A stretch of DNA of 64,000 bases from Jeotgalibacillus proteolyticus (GTDB taxonomy: Bacteria > Bacillota > Bacilli > Bacillales > Jeotgalibacillaceae), in NCBI RefSeq assembly GCF_002926065.1, contig NZ_PREZ01000005.1, forward strand, positions 62,001-126,000, in the 5' to 3' direction. Positions within the stretch are counted from its first letter, which is position 1; each line of letters starts with the position of its first letter. Below the pieces are notes generated by a model. The model saw nothing but the letters and a program-made list of their open reading frames with translations, was not told the origin of the DNA and made no database searches. Of the stretch, positions 57,818 through 64,000 are shown one piece after another. A program made the translations under genes and the position numbers.

Positions 57818-58012
57818 TGTGCTCCCCCTCATGTCTTCGGGACGGTTCCCGTCATTGGTCAAAAAATCATATTCATCTTATCATGTTTTCCATGAGCGTG
57901 GAACCTGACTTTCAAGAAACCTCTATTGTAAGGGTTTTCTTTTTTGACAGCCTGCTTATAAATTAATGGAACAGGATAAGGCGAAGAATTCTGGTTTAAA
58001 TCTATTTACATA

Positions 58013-58049
58013 AAAAAGCACATGAGCTCAACAATGCTCATGCGCTTTT
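58013..58049 (-). terminator. Terminator of the ywlE-rpiB-ywlG operon
   Basis: AAAAGCGCATGAGC / GCTCATGTGCTTTT hairpin with T6 on the minus strand. Confidence 0.88.
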
Positions 58050-58051
58050 GG

Positions 58052-58582
58052 TTATTCGTAAACTGCCCGAGAACCGCCTACTAATTTTGGTCTGGTGCGC
58101 GCAAGTGTGATATGCGCTTCACCGAGTGATCTGACGGATACACGAACCGGGACTGCCACCTGCTTTAAATGCATGCCAATAAAGGTATCCCCAATATCGA
58201 TGCCCCCATGTGCCCGAACCTGTTCGACCATAAAAGGATCGTTCATTGAACGGTAGGCAAAAGAGGCCATTGCACCGCCTGCTTTTCTAACAGGAACTAC
58301 CGCTACTTCATCATAGCCAAGAGCTTCAGCACTTTGTCGCTCCATAACGAGTGCGCGGTTTATATGCTCACAGCCCTGAAAGGCCAGTCTTAGATCGTAC
58401 TCATCTGCAAACTCTTTAAAGCCTTCATATAATAAAGAGGCAACATCATCTGTTCCGGATGTGCCGATTTTCTTTCCAGCGACTTCTGAGGTTGAGCATC
58501 CAATAACAAAAAGCTGTCCAGGCTTTAAATTAGCCTGCTCCTGGTATTCGTGTAAGATCGATTTTAATTGCTGCTGCAACAA
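58052..58582 (-). CDS. ywlG: TIGR01440 family protein YwlG
   Basis: 176 residues with conserved GQLFVIGCSTSEVAGKKIG and HINRALVMERQSAEALGY. UPF0340 family, structure known in relatives but role unknown. 17 bp downstream of rpiB, same operon as in B. subtilis. Confidence 0.9.
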   Translation of the reverse strand: MLQQQLKSILHEYQEQANLKPGQLFVIGCSTSEVAGKKIGTSGTDDVASLLYEGFKEFADEYDLRLAFQGCEHINRALVMERQSAEALGYDEVAVVPVRKAGGAMASFAYRSMNDPFMVEQVRAHGGIDIGDTFIGMHLKQVAVPVRVSVRSLGEAHITLARTRPKLVGGSRAVYE

Positions 58583-58599
58583 AAATCCCTCGTTTCGAT

Positions 58600-59043
58600 T
58601 TATAGTTGTGTTTCGTAGTCTGCGATTTTTCCAATACGGTTTGCGTGTCTGCCTTCTTCAAATTCAGTCGTCAGCCAAATTTGTGCAATATCTCTTGCCA
58701 GGCCGGCTCCGATTACCCGCTCACCCATTGCCAGCATATTTGAGTTATTGTGGCCACGTGTTGCTTTTGCACTGAATGTATCATGTACAAGAGCGCATCG
58801 GATGCCTTTTACTTTGTTTGCGGCAATGCTCATGCCAATACCGGTGCCGCAGATTAAAATACCGCGGTCAAATTCACCTTCAGCAACCTTTTTAGCTACC
58901 GGCAGTGCGTAGTCCGGGTAGTCAACTGAATCTTCACAGTCACAGCCAAAATCCTGAAATTCAATGCCAAGCTCAGTTAATAAATCTGCTATTTCTTTGC
59001 GAAGGTTGATGCCCCCGTGATCTGACGCCAATGCTACTTTCAT
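58600..59043 (-). CDS. rpiB: Ribose-5-phosphate isomerase B (YwlF)
   Basis: 147 residues: LASDHGGINLRKEI and the catalytic-cysteine motif ILICGTGIGMSIAANKV. Interconverts ribose 5-phosphate and ribulose 5-phosphate; members also act on other sugar phosphates. Confidence 0.94.
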   Translation of the reverse strand: MKVALASDHGGINLRKEIADLLTELGIEFQDFGCDCEDSVDYPDYALPVAKKVAEGEFDRGILICGTGIGMSIAANKVKGIRCALVHDTFSAKATRGHNNSNMLAMGERVIGAGLARDIAQIWLTTEFEEGRHANRIGKIADYETQL

Positions 59044-59077
59044 CTTCGTTACCTCCCACCGGCTAAACTAAACTAAA

Positions 59078-59527
59078 TTAGCTTCCCTGAATTTGTTTTT
59101 CGATATTTTCAATCAGCGCATCGATGAGCTGATTAAGCTCATTATACGTGTGTTTATATACTTCAACCGAGCCGCCGAATGGATCTGATACGTCCAGGCC
59201 TCTAGCGTTCGCGAATTCTTTTACGGTGAAAATGCGGTCCATTGCAAATGGGAATTGCTCCATCAGCATTGCTTTGTGGGCGCTGGTCATGGCAAAGATA
59301 TAATCTGCCCAATGTACGTCCGCCTGCGTTACACTGTGTGAGCGATGGTCGTGTTTAATGCCATTTTCGTTTAGGACTTCCTGGGTAAATTGGGATGCTT
59401 GTCCGCCTTCCATGGCAAATAATCCCGCTGAACGGACCTCGAGTGAGTCCTTCCCTTTATGTCGTAGTATCGCTTCTGCCATGGGACTTCTGCAGGTATT
59501 TCCCGTGCAAACAAATAAGATCTTCAT
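59078..59527 (-). CDS. ywlE: Protein-arginine phosphatase YwlE
   Basis: 149 residues from the ATG at 59527 (GGAGGA upstream). Low-molecular-weight phosphatase P-loop C7-TGNTCRS with Thr11, the residue that marks arginine rather than tyrosine phosphatases, and the general acid in VSDPFGG. Opposes McsB in stress and Clp-dependent degradation signalling. First gene of the operon. Confidence 0.92.
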   Translation of the reverse strand: MKILFVCTGNTCRSPMAEAILRHKGKDSLEVRSAGLFAMEGGQASQFTQEVLNENGIKHDHRSHSVTQADVHWADYIFAMTSAHKAMLMEQFPFAMDRIFTVKEFANARGLDVSDPFGGSVEVYKHTYNELNQLIDALIENIEKQIQGS

Positions 59528-59695
59528 CCTTTTTCCTCCCGGTTTGTGTTTAACAAAATGAACCAATATGGGATTAATTATAGCATATTTGTTATGGGTT
59601 TTCTTTTTTAAGACTTGGTTTGTGTTTTATTATTTTGGTCATGATTTTGGGGATTTAAAACAAAGAGGAATAGACAGTAAAAACCCTACAAAAAG

Positions 59696-59817
59696 GCTGA
59701 TTTCCGTTCCGGGAGGAGGCTTTCCGAGGGGCGGGAGCTGAGCTAACTTGCTTCGCAAGTGGATCTCAGCTTTCCCGCTATATCCCTCCGGAGTCCCCTC
59801 CCTCCACTGCAATCAAC
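59696..59817 (+). repeat. Family A interspersed repeat, copy 8
   Basis: About 122 bp, more diverged (CCGGGAGGAGGCTTTCCGAG), core AACTTGC-TTC-GCAAGT, right end AATCAAC. Confidence 0.8.
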
Positions 59818-59878
59818 TGAGTGGGGAATTTTTTTGGTTCTTGAAACGGGAATGTTGAAAGGCGGAACATATAAGGCA

Positions 59879-59980
59879 GGACAGATTACTGGACCAAGCG
59901 GATAGATTAGCGAGGATTTTGGACAGTTTCTCTGGCAAAGTCGATAGACTAAATAGATTCCGGACAGATTAGCAATTTTT
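59879..59980 (+). repeat. Degenerate tandem array, period 21 bp, GGACAGATTA core
   Basis: Units start at 59879 (GGACAG), 59900 (GGATAG), 59921 (GGACAG), 59942 (CGATAG) and 59962 (GGACAG): spacing 21, 21, 21 and 20. Confidence 0.65.
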
Positions 59981-60121
59981 ATGAGAGATAAGGAAGGAAA
60001 TGTCGGGTAAAATATGTAATTAGTTCAAAGGTTTGCTTTTGAAATGTTGTTTTAAGATAAAATCATATTATTAACAACTCAATCAAAATTACCAGTTTAT
60101 CACTTCTAGGGGGGCGGCAGA

Positions 60122-60553
60122 TTGCTATTTGAAGCACATACTCAAAAAGGGCTTTTATTGTTTTTACTCGTGATTAATTCAGCTTTATTATTTGTAATTG
60201 ATTCAGCGGGAATGATGTATTTGCAGTTTCTCCTTATTACTTTTATTCTAATGGGTTTGTTCATTCGGTTTAAGTTAAAAATAGCGAAGGGTTTATTATC
60301 TTTTGAGATACTCATCTTCAAAATGAAAATCTTTAAAAGAGATATTTACACTAATCAAATTGCATCCCTGCATTTTAAACGGACAGGCTGGAGTACGAAA
60401 TGTGTGGTTGTTCAAACGACGAAGGGATTGAATTTGCGAATTGTAAATTTTTACCCTGAAACGATTTTTGAGGATTTAATTGATTTTGCTGATGAACATA
60501 ATATTGCTGTTATTAAAACAAAGGATTATTTGATTTTAGAGAAACAAGGGTAA
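60122..60553 (+). CDS. Small membrane protein, unknown
   Basis: 143 residues from a TTG with GGGGGG upstream. Two close spans (about 9-27 and 31-48), then a basic PH-like soluble domain (IFKRDIYTNQIASLHFKR; ...VQTTKGLNLRIVNF). Shape resembles bacterial PH/EbsA-type proteins; not assigned. Confidence 0.6.
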   Translation: MLFEAHTQKGLLLFLLVINSALLFVIDSAGMMYLQFLLITFILMGLFIRFKLKIAKGLLSFEILIFKMKIFKRDIYTNQIASLHFKRTGWSTKCVVVQTTKGLNLRIVNFYPETIFEDLIDFADEHNIAVIKTKDYLILEKQG

Positions 60554-60622
60554 TTTTGATCTATCCCCATTAAGAGGATGTTCTACGTTGTGACGCAGAA
60601 AAACCCTCTCAATTATGAGGGT

Positions 60623-60814
60623 TTACCAAAGGAACAGCGAGGCGATTATGACGCCTGCTATGAGAACAAGGATGAGGATCCCTGTTCCTTTCCAGCCGAG
60701 GCTGTTGACCAAGTCGGAGAGGTTGCTTCCCTGGATGCTGCTAGAGGTATGTTTCAGTTCCTTCATTCTCATTTTTTCTCTTCTTTCTTCAGGCGTTTCT
60801 TTGTCTCCGCTCAC
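60623..60814 (-). CDS. DUF6366-like small membrane protein
   Basis: 63 residues from a GTG at 60814 (GAGGTGA upstream). DKETPEERREKMRMKELK, then NLSDLVNSLGWKGTGILILV and one C-terminal span. Matches the DUF6366 pattern of short Bacillaceae proteins (recognised from memory). Function unknown. Confidence 0.7.
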   Translation of the reverse strand: MSGDKETPEERREKMRMKELKHTSSSIQGSNLSDLVNSLGWKGTGILILVLIAGVIIASLFLW

Positions 60815-60860
60815 TTTCGTCACCTCTTTATATATTTTCAAGATAAATCTTCTAAGGAGG

Positions 60861-60878
60861 GTTGATTTCCGCTCCAAT
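60861..60878 (+). repeat. Family A remnant, copy 9
   Basis: GTTGATTTCCGCTCCAAT: the left end joined to the right-end CCAAT, all interior lost. Located just upstream of the DUF6366-like gene. Confidence 0.5.
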
Positions 60879-61015
60879 GGAACGATTCAATCTACTGGGT
60901 GAGGAATTTCTTCGGTGCTTTAGATTTAGAAATGATTAAATCACATCAAGGAAAATATTAATATAGAAGACTTCCTTGTTCTTTTAAAAGCATATCAATA
61001 ATTATATTTATATAC

Positions 61016-61207
61016 GACTGAGACATAACTTTAATTTTAGAAACGTGAGGTGACAGGAGCGGAAGGGGGCGACTCCTGCGGGAGGAAGCGGGAGCTTGAG
61101 ATCCACTTGCTGAAAGCAAGTTAGCTCAAGCCCCGCCCCGCGGAAAGCGTCCCCCTAAAGCGCAGGGAACCGGGTAAACGAGTTTAAGACACACATTTGT
61201 CTCAGTC
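61016..61207 (-). repeat. Family B repeat, copy 3, intact terminal inverted repeats
   Basis: 192 bp bounded by GACTGAGACA (61016-61025) and TGTCTCAGTC (61198-61207). Interior is the reverse of copies 1-2: GAGGTGACAGGAGCGG, core ACTTGC-TGAAA-GCAAGT, CGCAGGGAACCGGG. Followed by TCTTTTTATT, so it may act as a terminator. The rest of 60879-61241 shows no gene. Confidence 0.8.
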
Positions 61208-61241
61208 TCTTTTTATTCTTCTAGGGCTTTGCTACCTTACT

Positions 61242-61697
61242 TTAACTTATTTGCTCAAGCGCTATTAATTTTTCTTTTCTCCATTTCCCCCATGCATAAC
61301 CACGTAAATCCTTATTTTTCCCTATCACTCTATGACAGGGAATAATGATCGCTATTGGGTTTTTACCGATTGCATTTGCCACTGCTCGTGTTGAGGCAGG
61401 CTGTCCAATGGAGGCTGCAAGTTGAGAATAGCTTTGTGTTTTTCCATAGGAAATAACCGATAATTGATGTAGAACGTTTTGTTGAAAAGCTGTCAGACTG
61501 GGACATAAATTTAAAGAAAAGCTTGTTCTCTTCCTGTTAAAATACTCCTCCAGCTGCTGGATACATTCTTCTATATGTGTATTTATAAAGTTTTCAGATA
61601 CATCCTCCACAAATTGAACGCTCGTTACCCCCTCATTGGTGCTTTTAATTTCTATCATTCCTAAAGGTGATGAATAGTATCCCTGATAGACGCCCAT
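61242..61697 (-). CDS. ogt: Methylated-DNA-[protein]-cysteine S-methyltransferase
   Basis: 151 residues from the ATG at 61697 (AGGAGG seven bases upstream). Acceptor Cys121 in IIIPCHRVIG, Tyr/Arg finger in ASTRAVANAIGKNP. Transfers alkyl groups from O6-alkylguanine to itself. Corresponds to AdaB/Ogt; divergent from adaA, whereas B. subtilis adaA-adaB form an operon. Confidence 0.93.
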   Translation of the reverse strand: MGVYQGYYSSPLGMIEIKSTNEGVTSVQFVEDVSENFINTHIEECIQQLEEYFNRKRTSFSLNLCPSLTAFQQNVLHQLSVISYGKTQSYSQLAASIGQPASTRAVANAIGKNPIAIIIPCHRVIGKNKDLRGYAWGKWRKEKLIALEQIS

Positions 61698-61830
61698 CGT
61701 CATGCCTCCTAACCGTTTTTATTTAGTATAAAGATCATTTTTCGGATTAACTGTTCGATAATTGCTCTCTAATTTTTACTGGAGAGACCGGCTGCAGCAA
61801 TATGCTAAACTAGTGGTAGAGGTGATTTTA

Positions 61831-62400
61831 TTGAACAGTGAATATTGGAAGGCGATTAAACATTGTGATTCAGCGTATGATGGTCTATTTTATTATGCCG
61901 TTAAAACGACAGGGATTTTCTGTCGCCCTTCTTGCAAATCGAAATTACCCAATCAGCAAAATATCGATATTTTCTTAAATAAAATTGAACCGATCGAGTG
62001 CGGCTACCGGCCGTGTAAACGCTGCAGACCTGATGAAACAGAGTATTTATCCTCCAAGGAGGAGCTATTTATTCAGGCTTGCCGCTATATTGAGGATCAT
62101 TATAAAGAGGATGTAACGTTAGAAAAAATAAGCAACGAATTATTTGTTAATAAATTTTATTTGCTCAAGGTATTCTCAAAACAAGCAAAAATGTCCCCTT
62201 CTCATTATTTGCGCTGCAAAAGAATCCAGGAAGCTAAACGACTTATAACATCCACTGATCATTCTTTTACTGCGATTGCTTTTGAAGTTGGTTTTAAAAA
62301 CCCTTCTCATTTTTCAACTGTCTTTAGTAAGCTCATGGGAATAACACCTAAGCGGTATAGAGAGGCCTCACCGGATTTCACAACTGAAATCACCTCTTAA
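61831..62400 (+). CDS. adaA: Ada-type methylphosphotriester methyltransferase and AraC regulator
   Basis: 189 residues from a TTG at 61831 preceded by GAGGTGAT; the longer frame from 61762 lacks a ribosome site. Zinc cysteines 31, 35, 62 and 65 (FCRPSC; RPCKRC) keep exactly the spacing of E. coli Ada 38/42/69/72. Two AraC HTHs follow (about 90-185). Self-methylated by phosphotriesters it would activate the adaptive response, probably including the divergent ogt. Confidence 0.9.
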   Translation: MNSEYWKAIKHCDSAYDGLFYYAVKTTGIFCRPSCKSKLPNQQNIDIFLNKIEPIECGYRPCKRCRPDETEYLSSKEELFIQACRYIEDHYKEDVTLEKISNELFVNKFYLLKVFSKQAKMSPSHYLRCKRIQEAKRLITSTDHSFTAIAFEVGFKNPSHFSTVFSKLMGITPKRYREASPDFTTEITS

Positions 62401-62418
62401 TTTTACAATGCAGCGTTG

Positions 62419-62448
62419 AAAGCAGGTCAACTCCGCCTGCTTTTTTTG
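62419..62448 (+). terminator. Terminator of adaA
   Basis: AAGCAGG / CCTGCTT stem with TTTTTTT. Confidence 0.85.
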
Positions 62449-62483
62449 CTATTCAGTCTCCTACCCTTATTATTGAAATAAAA

Positions 62484-63623
<1,140 letters not shown>

Positions 63624-63723
63624 TTAGCTTTATAGGATACTACCCTTTCAACACCTTGTTTATCTGGGTCATATAAAGCTAAATCCCTTTGTTTGTTTAG
63701 CGTTTTTTACACTTCCGCTAAAC

Positions 63724-63737
63724 AGAAATCGCTTACA
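63724..63737 (-). promoter_or_regulatory. cre-like or LacI-family operator
   Basis: Minus-strand TGTAAGCGATTTCT, close to the cre consensus TGWAANCGNTNWCA, about 190 bp upstream of the regulator start. Could be for CcpA or for the GalR-like protein itself. The remaining 63537-63803 shows no gene. Confidence 0.45.
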
Positions 63738-63803
63738 TTCTATTAATTTGACTTTAGTTAATAAATTCCAAAAAGTCAATATATTTTTAGTAAAAAATTA
63801 AGT

Positions 63804-63827
63804 AAAAGGGAGCCAATGACTCCCTCA
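63804..63827 (-). terminator. Terminator of the partial gene at the right edge
   Basis: GAGGGAG / CTCCCTT hairpin, then TTTACTTAATTTTTT on the minus strand. Confidence 0.7.
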
Positions 63828-63835
63828 TAATAGTG

Positions 63836-64000
63836 TTATTCGTTCAATTGCTTCATAAAGCGCACGAATGCTTCCTGTCCCTCTGTATCCCGTTTAAAGA
63901 CACCTGCATCCTCAAGGACTCTGGAGAAAACGAAGCCTACATGCTTTCTCAGCACCTCTTGAATCGTATCTTTCGTTAGAACCGGTTCAGATGCAACGAT
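63836..64000 (-). CDS. galT: C-terminal end of a protein, probably galactose-1-phosphate uridylyltransferase
   Basis: The last 54 residues are visible, open at the right edge: ...KHVGFVFSRVLEDAGVFKRD, TEGQEAFVRFM, end. The VLEDAGVFKRxxEGxxAFxRF ending resembles class II GalT of Firmicutes, and the adjoining GalR-like regulator supports a gal operon. Assigned from memory of the family; the catalytic part is outside the window. Confidence 0.5.
   Translation of the reverse strand: MVASEPVLTKDTIQEVLRKHVGFVFSRVLEDAGVFKRDTEGQEAFVRFMKQLNE

Larger units (their letters stand above)
59528..60121. other. Intergenic region with a repeat and a 21-bp-period array
   Basis: No gene. Contains family A copy 8 (59696-59817) and the GGACAGATTA array (59879-59980). 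The last part, 59981-60121, should hold the promoter of the next gene. Confidence 0.6.

Noticed and set aside
57818-57901. PurR box or riboswitch in the glyA leader
   Set aside because: Only a five-bp hairpin is present; no PurBox pair or riboswitch core is visible.

Overview
The window is a chromosomal segment of a spore-forming, motile Bacillaceae-type Firmicute of moderate GC. Evidence is the sporulation genes spoIIID, spoIIQ and spoIID, the flagellar genes flhO and flhP, mbl, murAA and a complete F1Fo ATP synthase operon. Gene order follows the B. subtilis ywq-ywp-ywm-ywl region: ywqB-ywqA, ssb, ywpF, fabZ, flhP-flhO-mbl-spoIIID, spoIIQ, spoIID, murAA, ywzB, atp operon, mnaA, upp, glyA, ywlG-rpiB-ywlE. 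Accessory blocks interrupt this backbone. Species cannot be fixed from sequence alone; a Jeotgalibacillus-like or related halotolerant Bacillaceae is only a guess from repeat content. Most genes lie on the minus strand. No tRNA, rRNA, CRISPR array, transposase or phage gene was seen.

Layout. 1-2.2 kb: partial PRD/BglG-type sugar regulator and a small kinase-fold gene. 2.7-7.1 kb: SWIM protein YwqB and SNF2 helicase YwqA. 7.2-16 kb: accessory stretch with an AlkD-like protein, a Nudix/histidine-phosphatase pair, a DJ-1/PfpI protein, a WYL regulator, three YibE/F membrane proteins, a PAP2 phosphatase and degraded gene remnants. 16-19.3 kb: manganese catalase and the YcgQ/YcgR-type permease pair. 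19.4-23.5 kb: ssb, ywpF, several very small genes, a signal-peptidase-like lipoprotein that has lost its catalytic residues, and an orphan YolD. 23.8-29.1 kb: a complete Bce-type module (two-component system plus ABC transporter) and a PepSY lipid-facing protein.

29.7-33.8 kb: fabZ, an EpuA-like protein, flhP, flhO, mbl, spoIIID. 34-39 kb: Fur-controlled siderophore uptake operon divergent from a YcgT-type flavin reductase, inserted between spoIIID and spoIIQ. 39.4-43.9 kb: spoIIQ, vanZ-like gene, spoIID, murAA. 44.4-52.4 kb: ywzB and the atp operon. 52.7-59.6 kb: mnaA, upp, an ArsR-controlled DMT transporter pair, glyA, ywlG-rpiB-ywlE. 60-64 kb: small membrane proteins, divergent ogt/adaA DNA-alkylation repair genes, and a GalR-like regulator beside the end of a probable galT.

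The most notable non-coding content is repetitive DNA. Two related families of about 120 and 190 bp have a shared, covarying hairpin core (at least 12 copies or remnants); one of them is bounded by TGAGACA/TGTCTCA terminator-like inverted repeats. A third hairpin element sits inside the atp operon between atpD and atpG. Three intergenic arrays have degenerate units spaced 20-21 bp. Regulatory highlights are a perfect 10+3+10 palindrome filling the presumed atp promoter, an operator shared by arsR and the DMT pair with an apparently leaderless arsR transcript, paired Fur boxes, and 20-bp-spaced direct repeats before the Bce ABC genes.
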